Below, in pieces: positions 1 to 10,929 of a DNA stretch of 64,000 nucleotides. The first letter of the stretch is position 1. The number at the start of each line of letters is the position of its first letter. The notes under the pieces are model-generated. The model ran no database searches and had not been told where the DNA came from. It was given only the letters and a program-made list of their open reading frames with translations. Origin of the DNA: Bipolaris cookei (lineage: Eukaryota > Ascomycota > Dothideomycetes > Pleosporales > Pleosporaceae); assembly GCA_002286855.1 (NCBI GenBank), contig NRSV01000020.1, positions 124,001 to 188,000 on the forward strand, given 5' to 3'. A program made the position numbers and the translations under genes.

Positions 1-38
1 TGTGTAGTATTGTGTAGTATTGTGTGGTATTGTGTGGC
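1..38. repeat. 10-bp tandem repeat (TGTGTAGTAT-like)
   Basis: The window opens with nearly four copies of a 10-bp unit, TGTGTAGTAT, with the later copies reading TGTGTGGTAT. The array may continue upstream of the window. No function can be assigned. Confidence 0.8.
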
Positions 39-953
39 GAGTACATTGCATGTACACAGACAACACGAAGCCGTTGATTGGCAGCCATGGCAGCAAGGTT
101 GATGCAGGCGAGCTTAATAGGAACATCGTGGCCGGTCGCGCTTTCCTCGCAGCCACCCAAGTGGTTCGTTCCTTCCCACCTGGGCCTGCATGTAAGGATG
201 GATGGATTACAAGCAGCCTCCCTCCACTACACCGGTACACCCAACACCACCGACTTCTCACACCGCCGGGCGCAGAGGCCTGTTGCCGCCCAAGCCCGCC
301 TGTCCGCATTTTGGCTAATTCATCTCACCCCCACGGTAACGGTGCTAACGAGCATGCCAGACTGATGCCAGACTGACAACAAACCAACAAGCACTCTTCA
401 AGTGCCCTGGCACGTGAGACGTGGCTACAGCCATCATCCAGGCCATGGCCGTCACCCAGCAAAGTACGTACCCACGATAGAGTACATGCATGGAGTATAC
501 ACATACACACAGCGCCTGCCCAATCAGCGTGCACCCACCCACGAGGCAAGTGGGGGCAGCAGCTCCTACAAAACCACCCAATCTGTTCGCTGCGCCTCCC
601 TTGCGTCCTCATATTGCTGCTACATAGCCATTCTTACCCGCAGCCATCAACACCAATTGCACCGCCAATCCTGTCTTGTTGCAATAAAAAAACAAGGTCG
701 AGTCCCACCAACCACTGCCCTCTTCCGCCTTTAGGCCAGCCGACAAGCGAGCGGACCCAGGGGCCCCGCTACCATTCGACCGGGGTCTCACCGACAGCCG
801 AGTCCGCGCCCGCAGTGAGCCATCCATCCATTGTTTTGGCTGGCCGTTGGAAAACACAACGAGGCTCATTGTCAGCCTGCATCGCATATCCACACCTCCC
901 GACTCCTGCCCCCGTGTGCCTACGCCCTCGCCGAGCACTGATGCACCCCAAAC
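39..953. other. Intergenic, upstream of alpha-actinin
   Basis: No gene is recognised. The open frames here are short, proline- and serine-rich or need non-ATG starts, and none resembles a family. The right part presumably holds the promoter and 5' leader of the alpha-actinin gene. Confidence 0.6.
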
Positions 954-3103
954 ATGGCGCCGCTTGAACAGCAATGGGTCAACGTCCAGCAAAAGACCTT
1001 CACCAAATGGTGCCCATCTCTGCCCGCCCCCTCTCCGCGCTACTACTAACCACACCAATGCAGGCTCAACAGCAAACTAAAGATCCGGAGCGTCGAGATC
1101 TCAGACCTCATCACAGACCTCTCTGATGGAGTATGCAACCCCGCCTCTCCTTCTCTCTGCCCCCGCACCCACCCACTAACCCTGTCCAGATCATCCTGAT
1201 CCACCTCCTGGAGATCCTCAGCAACGAATCCCTCGGCCGATATGCCTCGCGACCAAAGCTCCGTGTCCAAAAGTTTGAAAACGTCAACAAGTCACTCGAC
1301 TTCATCCGCAGCAGGAGGATCCAACTCACAAACACTGGCGCTGAGGATGTCGTTGACGGCAATAGCAAGATCATCCTTGGTCTCATATGGACCCTCATTC
1401 TCCGCTTCACCATTAGCGACATCAACGAAGAGGGTCTGAGTGCAAAGGAGGGTCTTTTGCTATGGTGTCAGAGAAAGACGGCTTGCTACGATGAAGTCGA
1501 AGTACGCGACTTCTCCACTAGCTGGAACGATGGATTGGCATTGTGAGTCGACCATGGTGTTTCCCCCCACACCCCGTTGACCTAACACGCAAACAGCTGC
1601 GCCCTGCTCGACATTCACCGCCCCGACCTCATCGACTACGACAGCCTCGACAAGAATGACCACCGCGGAAACATGCAACTCGCGTTCGACATTGCCTCCA
1701 AGGAGATTGGCATCCCCGACCTGCTCGACGTGGAGGATGTGTGCGACGTGCCCAAGCCCGATGAACGATCCCTTATGACATATATTGCCTACTGGTTCCA
1801 TGCTTTCTCGCAGATGGAACGAGTCGAAAACGCCGGCCGAAGAGTAGAAAAGTTTGTGGCAAACATGCAAGGAGCATGGCAGATGCAAAACGACTTTGAA
1901 AGGCGTATGCGCGAGCTGCTAGGCCAGATTGCTAAGCAGCAGTCACAATGGGAGGAAGCCACGTTTGACGGGACATATGCCGATGCAAGGGCCCAATCCG
2001 CCGAATTCACGGCATGGAAGCGCAAGAACAAGCGGACATGGGTTGCGGAAAAGTCAGACCTTGTTGGGCTGTTGGGTAACATTAGGACGAAGCTAGCCAC
2101 ATACCGATTGCGACCGTACGAGCCTCCGGCAGAACTTAGCCTCGACGCGCTTGATAATGCATGGTCGGGATTGATGAAGGCTGAACGACAGCGTTCCCAG
2201 ATCATCAATGAAACAATCCGAGACATCAAGAATGCCCTACGAAAGTCTTTTGCCGACAAAGCAAACGACTTTGCTCTCGCCCTCAACACGCTATCCACCT
2301 CGATTTCTGCGCTCGAAGGCGATGTCGATGACCAACTCGAGCACACTAAAGAAATTAGCAAGTCGCTTGCACCACTGGACGAGTACTTGAATCTCATAGC
2401 GTCGATTGATGAGCAATGCGCCGAAGCAAATATTGAAGAAAACGACTTTACAACATACACGTACGATGAACTGGAGTACGAACTAGGTCTGGTTCGCAAT
2501 TCTGTGTCGAAAAAGCTCGCCTTCCTTGAGAACCAAATGGTTGCCCGAAACATGACTAACCTGACGCCCATTCAATTAGAAGAGTTCGAATCCGTTTTCC
2601 GGCACTTTGACCGCGACGTTTCCAACTCACTAGCAGAATTGGAATTTTCGGCAGCACTGGCAAGTTTGGGACTAGTCTACGACGAGGACGAAATGCACGA
2701 GAGATTCCGTGAAACGAGCGGCGGCAAGGACTTTGTCACGTTTGAACAGTTTATTCGATTCATGGTTGACGAGACTGAAGATCAAAACACAGCCGAGCAA
2801 GTCTTTGAGTCGTTTAGGGAAGTCGCCGACGGCAAGGTAAGCCATCTATGCAGTCTGTTGTATACACAAAGCCAAATGCTAACCCTTGAATCATAGCCAT
2901 ATGTCACAGAACTTGACCTCCGGCATTCCCTTGTACCCGATGAGGTCATTGATGACCTTCTTGCTACCATGCCCGAGCACAAAGGTCCGGACATGCAAGA
3001 AGACCGCGACATTCCCAAATTTGACTACATTACCTACATGCAGCGGTACATGGGCACTACTCATACCAATGGAGATGGCGCTGAGCAAGCCAATGGCGAC
3101 TAG
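954..3103 (+). CDS. ain1: Alpha-actinin-like actin cross-linking protein
   Basis: Five exons: 954-1009, 1064-1130, 1190-1542, 1597-2836 and 2897-3103, giving 640 residues. Two N-terminal calponin-homology domains (about residues 1-240) start with the typical WVNVQQKTFTKW and KLKIRSVEISDLITDL. CH2 carries WNDGLAFCALLDIHRPDLID, whose Phe codon is only formed by splicing the third intron. A coiled, spectrin-like rod of about 250 residues follows, then a C-terminal EF-hand-type region (about 510-640) with FRHFDRDVSNSLAELEF and a second lobe ending in FDYITYMQRYMGTT. Alpha-actinins bundle actin filaments; in fission yeast Ain1 acts at the cytokinetic ring. The rod is short compared with animal alpha-actinin, as is usual in fungi. 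The first-exon ATG is chosen because it gives the conserved Trp-Val start. The family assignment is firm; the symbol follows the fission yeast name. Confidence 0.93.
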
Positions 3104-3845
3104 TGCTCGCCTCGTCTTGAAACCAAGCGCGACCTCACTCCGGCTTTTGTGTGAAGGGGCTTGGTTGGTGAGAAAGGATTGAACGATAACCGTGACGATT
3201 GGGGAACTCTCAAGGAGAATTGACAGTTGAAGAGCAAGTGTGACTTTTGCATAATGGCCGTTCTTGGAGTCACTTGTGCCTTTGTGTTTTCTTCTTCCTC
3301 TTCTTCTTCTACTTCTTCTTTTTATGTACGTTGGGAAAATTGCGTACTTATGTGGCAAGAACTGGTCAAGGTAAGGGCTGTGTGGGGAGTTTGGCGTGCG
3401 TTTATGCATTGACATACATGTACGCTGGGTCTTGTGCGTTTACGTTGTTTTGACCTTAGGCGGGATGGAGGGATACCACGTAGACGGAGACGTATGGCAC
3501 TATGAAATTTTAATTAATTTGAAGCGTTTGCCTGTCCATAGTAGTTTTCTTTTTTTCGTGCTCTTGGTCCACATCACAGTAGGTAGGTTATGCGAATATG
3601 TGTGTGTTTTTACGCAAAGAATAGATTGCTAAACAGAAATCAGTGAAATTGGGTTGGGTGAATAGATCATTCGTAGACGAAAACTAAAGAGGATCCGTAT
3701 CTCTACCTCGATCCCTCTAAAAGCCCACACATATCGTCATAGTAGCTAAATAAATCCAAACCCCATTACTCTCCACCAAAAAAAAAGAGCTTCCCGGTAT
3801 CTCTCCTCCAACCCCAACCCCAACCCCAACCCCCCTGTCTCCCCA
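3104..3845. other. Convergent 3' intergenic region
   Basis: This lies between two converging genes. It contains a TTC-rich pyrimidine tract at about 3285-3325 and a short CCCCAA-type run at about 3808-3834. The small open frames over the pyrimidine tract are low complexity. No gene is seen. Confidence 0.6.
3808..3834. repeat. Short (CCCCAA)n run
   Basis: About four copies of AACCCC sit just past the stop codon of the minus-strand gene. The unit is not the usual filamentous-fungal telomere unit (TTAGGG/CCCTAA), so this is a simple repeat in a 3' flank, not a telomere scar. Confidence 0.6.
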
Positions 3846-6203
3846 TCAATTCACCCCCTGCAACTCGGGCAACTCAATCAAACTCCCCTGCATAACCCTG
3901 CACAAATCTAAAAACTCCTTCTTCTCCACCTCACTAGCAAACTCAATCTTCGCCCCACTAATCACCCCCTCATCCTTATCCTGACGTTTCTTCTTCTTCT
4001 TCCCCCCACTCCCACTCAAACCCCCCATCTTATCCTTCCCCTTCACACTACTACTACTACTACCATCCCCCACCTGCGGCCCATCCACGGGAACTTTTAA
4101 CCCGCGAATCTTAACCTGGCGCATACCATCGTCTTTGACGCTTATTGGATCCCGCACGGAATTCAAGTAGAAAGCTAGATACCCGGTGCGGAAATCGGCT
4201 GAGAAATGCAAGAGTGCGATTACAGCACCCGTGTCGTTGTCTTGCCAGATACGCAGGGTTTCGAGACCACACATTTGTTCTGCGTAAGCGAAGGATTTGG
4301 AGAGGCCCGAGTGTGTGCGGAGGGTTTTTTCGGTGCGGAACGTTGCCAGGAGAGTACGGCCCATTAGTTCATTTTGGAAGAGTGCGGAGGCTTTCGTTTT
4401 TGTTAGCCTACTACTGTTTTTCCTATTTGGGGTTTTCGAGAATACGAGAAAAGGTTGTGTGCTTATTTTAATAAAACTTACCCTGAGGACTATCAAACAC
4501 GTAATTCACCCAACTCGTTTGCGCTACGCGCGCAGGCCCAGCTGCATGCGCCACATCGTAGAATCTGAGCTTGCAGGGAACGGTGATGGAGACTTTGGCG
4601 GGGGAAAAGTAGCTTGCGTAGGGAATGTATACGTGTTCGTCTTGCATGCGGAGTTCCATGCGGACTTGGGTGTCATCGCTGAAGACCCAGACAGAGGTTA
4701 CGACACGGACGGTTCTGGTTTCCGGGTCGGTGATGCGTTTTCGTACCACGGTAATGCGGCAGTCGGTACAGACGGGGATCATTTCTACGTCTCGGGGGTC
4801 GTCGCGGTTAATACGGTGGGAGTACTCGACTACTTTGCCCCGGCTGTGTGATTGTTGTTAGTTTATGGGAAATTGTCTTTATTAATAGAGAAAATGGTCT
4901 ATACGGTATGCGAGAAATGAGATGGAGGGTCATGGCTTACACGTCACAAAGTATAGCCGAGTTACGAAAAGCTTCCTTTTCAAAAGCGTTTCGCTGGCTC
5001 GCCGTTGTCGAGCTTCGGTGGAGTTTCTCAATCTCAGCTTGCGACAGTGTTCTTCCCAGTTCATGTGGAATCTTAGGCCCAAGGACTGGGGAGGAATGTA
5101 GTGCCGAATACCGGTTGTTAGGTCTTTTTGTCTGTTCCCGTATCTCTGGAGAAGCCGGGCCGTTTCTGGTTGATATCGACTGTTGACGGCTGAGGCGTAA
5201 ATGTTTTGCTGCTGGCTGCGGGCTTTGCCATCCGGTAGAACTTTGGCCAGCTTCAGAAGATGCATAACTGCTGCTCGAGTGACGCAGTGATGAGTCCATG
5301 AGACTTGGCTCTGAGACACTTTCTCTGTAGGGTAAGGGAGTTGGCGGGCCGTTGGTTAAACTAGCTGTTGAGTACTGGGATAGCCTCGGGTTATACGGAA
5401 TTGAAGGTAATGATACCTTGAGATTGTGATTCTGCGGTGGAAATCTTGATAAATCTGAATGGTCAAGCATTGGACTTTGATAGCTTCCGTCTCCAGTACT
5501 TGGTGTTCGTGCGGGATGTTTTGGCGGAACGGGCGGCGCGACAGAGTCTCGTGATATTATATTGAGGTCATGTACCATGCGATGGACCTCATCCAGCTGC
5601 TGATCGAGGCTGCTGCTTGAGGTGTACATACTGTCGATACGTTCTGCCATTGGCTTCACTACCCGTTCTAAGCGAGTTGAGGACTTGCTACTCAGTGTTA
5701 GTCATTGGAGGCTTCGAGACTGGCATCACTGGCCTTTGTAATGCTTGCATCAAAACAGTTATTGAGTTTTTATGCACCTGTAGTAAGTCTTTCAGATTGT
5801 CCAGGTCGCCACCCTCTGTGGTCCAAGGGGTTGTTTTGTACTCGGCTAGTACCAAGTCACTCCATGCTCGCTCAATTGCGAAACCACCCACAGTCCTATG
5901 TTTTTTGATGACCTGGTATTCATCTATTAAAGAATCGAGATCGTCGACTAATCGCTTGCAGGATTCGATTATAGCAGCAACTCTGGCTCGAGTTTGCTGG
6001 TCAGCACTCTGCAGTAGATCGCTTTCGCGCTCGGCGTATAATGTTTCTGCCAGTAGCGTGAGCGCTTTTGCTAGACCGCCAATTTCAACTTCAATGCAAC
6101 CGAGGTCAGGCGGGGCTTGCTTTTGACAAGCAGCGAATACGCTTCCAATCTTCCAGGCTTTCTGAGATAACATGAGAATGTCCCCAATACTGGGGACAGT
6201 CAT
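3846..6203 (-). CDS. Conserved fungal protein of unknown function
   Basis: Four exons: 6203-5730, 5683-4941, 4843-4482 and 4390-3846, giving 707 residues. The first intron (5684-5729) has weak splice sites but keeps the frame and spans a TGACTAAC branch-like box. The N-terminus, MTVPSIGDILMLSQKAWKIG, with the helical stretch after it resembles the all-alpha N-terminal region shared by many fungal STAND/ankyrin-type and orphan proteins. The middle (about 170-400) is Ser/Pro-rich and probably disordered. The C-terminal part (about 405-700) has a compact region with CTDCRITVVRKRITDPETRT and a strand-rich stretch containing RMELRMQDEHVYIPY, interrupted by a GGKKKKKRQDK basic loop. I know no named domain for it. 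The start is the second of two in-frame ATGs (the other is at 6215), because MTVPSIGD is the usual beginning. No function is claimed. Confidence 0.75.
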
Positions 6204-7763
6204 GGTGGCGAGCAATAAGGTTCATGTACTGAAACACGATAAGCAGTCGGGCAGACGGCAAAGACGGAAAGGCGATGTCAATGATAGAAGAGCGATCAGC
6301 ACATAAACTTTAGTGGAAACACAGTCTGTGAGAGAGGCTTATACCGTAGACACGGCAGACGTGGGGCTATAGGGTGAGAGTTCGCGACCCAGTCAGAGCC
6401 GGTCCGAGGCCATGCACTCGGGTATAGGGCTCCATGGCGAGGTATACTACAAAGGTAAGGTGTCAAATATTCGCTTTGGCTAAGGATGAAGCAGAAGAAC
6501 ATGGGGGCCTGATGCTCAAGTACGTAGACGAACCACCAAGCCACGTGGGGTAAGCAGCGTCCCGTCATTGGCGTATGTTTATCATCACCACACGGCTGGT
6601 TCTCAGCCCCCGCACAGGTGCTCAGACATGGTAAGTGCCGCCATATTCAACCAACAAGGTTACGGGCACGACTTTGAGCTCGGACACGACCAATTTCAAC
6701 AAATGTAGCACGTAATGTTTGAGTTGCTTACGTTTGGTGCCAATGGCAGGCTGCAGTCTAGACTGGACACCCCCACGGCGGGTGTCATGTTTCAGGGTAC
6801 ATTAATTTGTCTTGGATGTTCTGATATAGATATACAGCCCCGAGGAGCCTCCTGCCGATGGCCAATTGGAGTAGAAAAGTAAGAGAAGAGTAGGTGCACG
6901 CATCAATCCATAGATGATTCTGCAGGCTTAAGTGGCTCAACTCACTATGCCCGAGATCCCATGTGCTTAGGAGCGTAATATTGTACAAAAATTCTGCAAA
7001 CGGTCGTTGACGTGTCTTCGTTGGGATGTTTACGCAAGTGGAGAGAAGAGACTACACAAGTTAGTAATTTAACCAAAAACCATTGGACGTAGACAATTAT
7101 AAATTTCCTAAATGAGAGTGCTCCAAAGATATGCACCCAGACTCTACGCCTCCGTGGTGTGAGGAGTAGGTAAATGCGTCTCAATCCAACAAGAAAGCGG
7201 ACTCATTCGCTAATGAGCGCAAAACAAAAACACCGTACTCACCGGATGAGAGATGGCCTAGGCTCGCTTCGCGAGTAACCAAGATATAGAATCAGGGGGA
7301 GGTAGCCGTAGTGGATAGCGACACGGGAGACATCGATGATGCGGGCAATGCGCTCCTGATAGACGGTCAATGTGTGTCTCCTGCGTCTGTCTTTACGAAA
7401 TGCAACCTACCTTGGACTCTTCCGATAGTTGATACATGATTGGTGTGTGGTCGACTGTCGGCTTGGGCAAGTCAGGAAGTGTGACGAAATGCGTGACGGC
7501 GGGCTTGGTGGGCGTGATTGCGATGATGCACAAAGCTCAAAATCTTGGGGTCCATACACGGGCCGGAGACTTGGGCGAAATTAACCACATATGGACTAGC
7601 GCAGGACTGGACTGTCGAGCTCCGAGATCTTTGAGCTATGTTCAACTCCACCTTCAACACGCCACGACATCCCTCGCGCTCAGCCAACAGTGTCAGACAC
7701 GCGAAGAACGTGGTACGATCTGAAATATTCGAATTTTGACGCTCACTTTGCTAAATTTCAGCC
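6204..7763. other. Divergent intergenic region (1.56 kb)
   Basis: This separates the starts of the 707-aa protein gene (-) and HSH49 (+) and should carry both promoters. The open frames are short and uncharacteristic on both strands. There is a small perfect palindrome, CTCGCTTCGCGAG, at about 7263. No gene is seen. Confidence 0.55.
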
Positions 7764-8796
7764 ATGTCGGCTCCAAGCGCCCGCCACTGGTACGTATTCG
7801 AAATCAATAACAACTCGCATGTCCTAATTAATGTACAGGGAGCAGAACAAGGAAGCCACCGTATATGTCGGTAATCTCCATGAGCGCGTCACACCCCGCA
7901 TTCTTCACGAGCTGATGCTCAACACCGGCCGTGTACGCAATGTGAATATGCCAGTCGATCGTGTCAATGGGCAGCACCAAAGTTTCGGCTTCGTCGAGTT
8001 CCACACAGAAGCTGAAGCTGACTATGCTTCGAAAATTCTCAACAATGTTGCCCTTTACGGAAGCCGGATACGTGTGAACAAGGCGTCCGCGGATAAGCAA
8101 AAGAATGTTGAGATTGGCGCCGAGCTGTTCGTTGGCAATCTTGATCCAGGTGTAGACGAAAAGACTCTGTACGACACGTTCAGCCGATTCGGCCCATTGG
8201 TGAATGCGCCAAAGGTTGCGCGCGATGAAGTCACAACTGCGTCCAAAGGCTACGGTTTCATCTCCTACGGCGATTTCGAGTCCTCAGATGCGGCCATCGC
8301 CAGTATGCACAACCAATACATCATGTCCAGACAGATCACAGTTCAGTACGCGTATAAGAAAGATGGCAAGGGCGAGCGACATGGAGACGAGGCTGAACGT
8401 ATGCTTGCCAAACAAGCCAAGGCTCACGGAGTTGCGCCTGCTGTTCAGCCTCTGCCAGCACATCTGTTCCAGCTTCCTCCGGGCGCTGCCCCAACGGGAC
8501 CAGCTATGCCTGTAGATGGAAGAGGCGTGCCAAGCGGGCCAGGAGGGTATGGACCACCGAGCGGGCCTCCTGGTTTTGTCCCCAACGGACCCGCAGGTTA
8601 TGGCAGACCACCCTCTGCCGCTCCCATCAGCCACCCATCACTTCCTCCTCCTCCAACGGGCCTGCCTGCTCGCCCACCGAGCGGTGCCCCAACAAACTTC
8701 TTCCCTCCACCTCCGGGATTTGCAGCTCCACCGCCAGGCTTTGGAGCCCCACCCGGTTTCGGGGGTCCTCCAGGTTATGCACAAGCACCTAGGTAG
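7764..8796 (+). CDS. HSH49: Splicing factor 3b subunit 4 (SF3b49/Hsh49)
   Basis: Two exons: 7764-7789 and 7839-8796, giving 327 residues. The first exon codes only MSAPSARHW, with the Trp codon split by the intron, and runs into EQNKEATVYVGNLHERV, the start of RRM1 (about 14-92; RNP2 VYVGNL, RNP1 SFGFVEF). RRM2 (about 101-180) has LFVGNL and KGYGFISY. The last third is a Pro/Gly-rich tail with repeated PPGFGAPPGF-type units, as in metazoan SF3B4. In the U2 snRNP, SF3b49 binds SF3b145 (Cus1) through its first RRM and contacts pre-mRNA near the branch site. Cwc2, another spliceosome component, lies about 21 kb away, which is probably chance. Budding yeast Hsh49 lacks the proline-rich tail. Confidence 0.95.
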
Positions 8797-9319
8797 ATAC
8801 AGTAATGCTTGGGTGTAAGAACAGGCAGCAGCAGGCCTATTGCCGCATACAAAGGCGTTGCGCCCTCGACGCGTTCATCATAGGTGCTTCAAGCACGTAC
8901 TAGGGATCAGTCAATAAGCTTAGCCTGCAGCCATATCACCAGCACGCGGTAGAGTTGATCCCGGTGTCGATCCCTGGACGCCGCTCCGACGTTGCAGTAT
9001 AAAGTCACATGTAGAAAGCAACGTATACAGCAGGTTAATTCTCATGCAGAGATATATGAAGATCTATTCGAGGAAATGCTGTAAAAGTCAGTAGAAGAGA
9101 AGGAACACGAGACGGAAATGAAAGAAAGCAAAGACACTTGGCGCTGAAACCCATGTGCGCAGACCCACGTATGTCTGCTCATCCCAAGCCGCATATAATC
9201 AGCCCGCTTGAGGCAACAAATGAAAAGCTGTAACTTGTCAAACACAGACTTAAAACAAAAGAAATGATGTACGACATAGTCCTGTGATGCATCGCCCCAT
9301 TCCACGTCCTTACCCACAA
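8797..9319. other. Convergent 3' intergenic region
   Basis: This holds the 3' flanks of HSH49 (+) and the UPF0357 gene (-). No open frame with coding character is seen. Confidence 0.55.
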
Positions 9320-9739
9320 TTACGAGAAGCTGACAAACTTTGGATCGCGGGGGATTCCGTCGGCTCCAATGTTGTTTTTCTTGAATCGATCCTGCATGTA
9401 TATTCTGCGCGCCTCGTCAAAGTCGACGCCTTGTCGCTTCATGATGCGCATGACCTCTTTCTTCGCCGCGTCGTCGAGTCCTTGGCGCGAGTCGCCAGAT
9501 TCTACATTACCACTGAGGTCAAATGCTGAAGATGATAAGCCTGCCTCGATATCGTCGCGGAAAGAGGTTGGTAGGCGTGAATAGATGGGTTCGGGGATGG
9601 GTAGGACATGGATCCAACGGTGCCGGGTGAAGTATGCGGCTGTGGTGTGTTAGTGGCCAGCAGTGAGGTAGGATGCGAGGAAAGTACCTGTTGCAAGGGC
9701 CAGGACAAAGAAGCAGACCGAGTAGAATAGGTACTCCAT
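9320..9739 (-). CDS. UPF0357/DUF2015 small membrane-anchored protein
   Basis: Two exons: 9739-9688 and 9639-9320, giving 123 residues, missed by any single-frame reading. Exon 1 codes a hydrophobic segment, MEYLFYSVCFFVLALAT, probably a signal anchor. Exon 2 starts with the family-typical FTRHRWIHVLPIPEPIYSRL and contains FRDDIEAGLSSSAFDLSGN followed by a GDSRQGLDDAAKKEVMRIM helix and MQDRFKKNNI. This pattern matches the fungal UPF0357 family, which includes budding yeast YCL012C, as I recall it. The biochemical role is unknown. The gene is divergent from eL28, with 466 bp between start codons. The ATG at 9739 is the only one in frame before the intron. Confidence 0.85.
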
Positions 9740-10205
9740 GTTGGCGATAGCACTTGTGATTTGTTGATGGGATTGTGGTGTATGCGACAGAGTGGATGCC
9801 CACGAGTGTGCTCTATCGATCTACAAGTAACGCGATGTGAGAGTGGTGACAAAGAACAAAGGAAATGTGTATATAATGGGCTATGATGGTAATGCGTAGA
9901 CGCGGGGCCTTCACGCCACAGGGAGGGACATAGTAAGTGCGGCTATGCCGGACGACGGTGATGCGTGACAACGGAGTCGCGGACAAGACGTTTCGGCTGT
10001 CACGGCCTGAACCTTAGGCTGCGCCTCACGCTCATGCGTCGTCACTTCCGCTCCACTCCTTGGCGGCAGCGTCAGCGTCGGCGCCCATGTTGATCCATCC
10101 CCGAAACACGCACTAAGCGCATGCGGAAATGCAGACGAGGCCCTACCTTTCAATATTGGCGAACTTTCATTGACATCGTCCGTATCCACATTCCATACAG
10201 ACACA
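9740..10205. promoter_or_regulatory. Divergent promoter region, UPF0357 gene / eL28
   Basis: The 466 bp between two divergent start codons must hold the promoter of a highly expressed ribosomal protein gene and that of the small membrane protein gene. I could not pick out a specific element with confidence. Confidence 0.5.
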
Positions 10206-10929
10206 ATGGCCACCACTATCTCGCACGACCTTGCCTGGGAGATTACCAGTGAGTGAACAAAACCGGAATACGAAAGACGGAGGAATAGGCGTTGACAATC
10301 TGCAGAGGGACGCAGCTCCACGCTCGTCAAGAGGGCAAATGGCGTTCAGTTCTCGCGCGATCCTCTTAACCTGAGGAACCTTTACAGCCGCAAGGTATGC
10401 AGTCCGTTTTGGATTTTGGGCCGTGGTTCGCTAACTTTGCGCAGAACGAGGGTTCAATCGCCAACAAGGTACGGCTGCCACGATCTTCGGTCACGCCAAG
10501 CGCGAACACCAGATAACCCAGAAGATGGTGTTGATAATGTGAATCAGGCTATTGGTGTTATTCCCGGCAAGGAGGGTGGTGTCACTCTTCTCACCAAGAA
10601 GGCCGACAAGCACCACCAACCCGCATCGGCCATCCAGACCACCACCTTCGGCCCCAGCAAGTCCACCCGCAAGTACGTCTCTTCGAACCACTGCCCCGGT
10701 AGTCGAGCATGAGGATGCCTGGGGATACCCTAGGAGTTTTGCTGACGGCAATAGGACCTATGCCGCCATTGTCAATGCCACCACCAAGCGCAACTACCGC
10801 TCCGACCTCCGCAAGGACGCCGTCGCTAGGGCTTCTGCCATCCGCAAGAGCCAGAAGCCCGTCAAGGCTGACAAGCCATCAAAGCCCAGGGGTGTCAAGG
10901 CCAAGGCCGCTGCTGCTGAGAAGGCATAG
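10206..10929 (+). CDS. RPL28: 60S ribosomal protein eL28
   Basis: Five exons: 10206-10248, 10306-10394, 10445-10468, 10548-10672 and 10755-10929, giving 151 residues. The protein reads MATTISHDLAWEIT, then VKRANGVQFSRDPLNLRNLYSRK, NEGSIANK, AIGVIPGKEGGVTLLTKK and a basic C-terminus with KRNYRSDLRKDAVARASAIRKSQKPV. VQFSRDPLNL and the SRKN..GSIANKAIGV block are diagnostic of eL28 (L28e). The 24-bp third exon is one of the smallest in the window. The four introns in a short gene fit fungal ribosomal protein genes. eL28 is present in animals, plants and most fungi but absent from Saccharomyces cerevisiae, which supports a filamentous fungus. It should not be confused with yeast RPL28, which is uL15. 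Confidence 0.95.

Noticed and set aside
1789..2571. 260-codon minus-strand frame across alpha-actinin
   Set aside because: Ser/Arg-rich shadow of a well-supported coding exon, with no independent features.
3808..3834. Possible interstitial telomere
   Set aside because: The unit is CCCCAA, not CCCTAA, and only about four copies are present between two ordinary genes.
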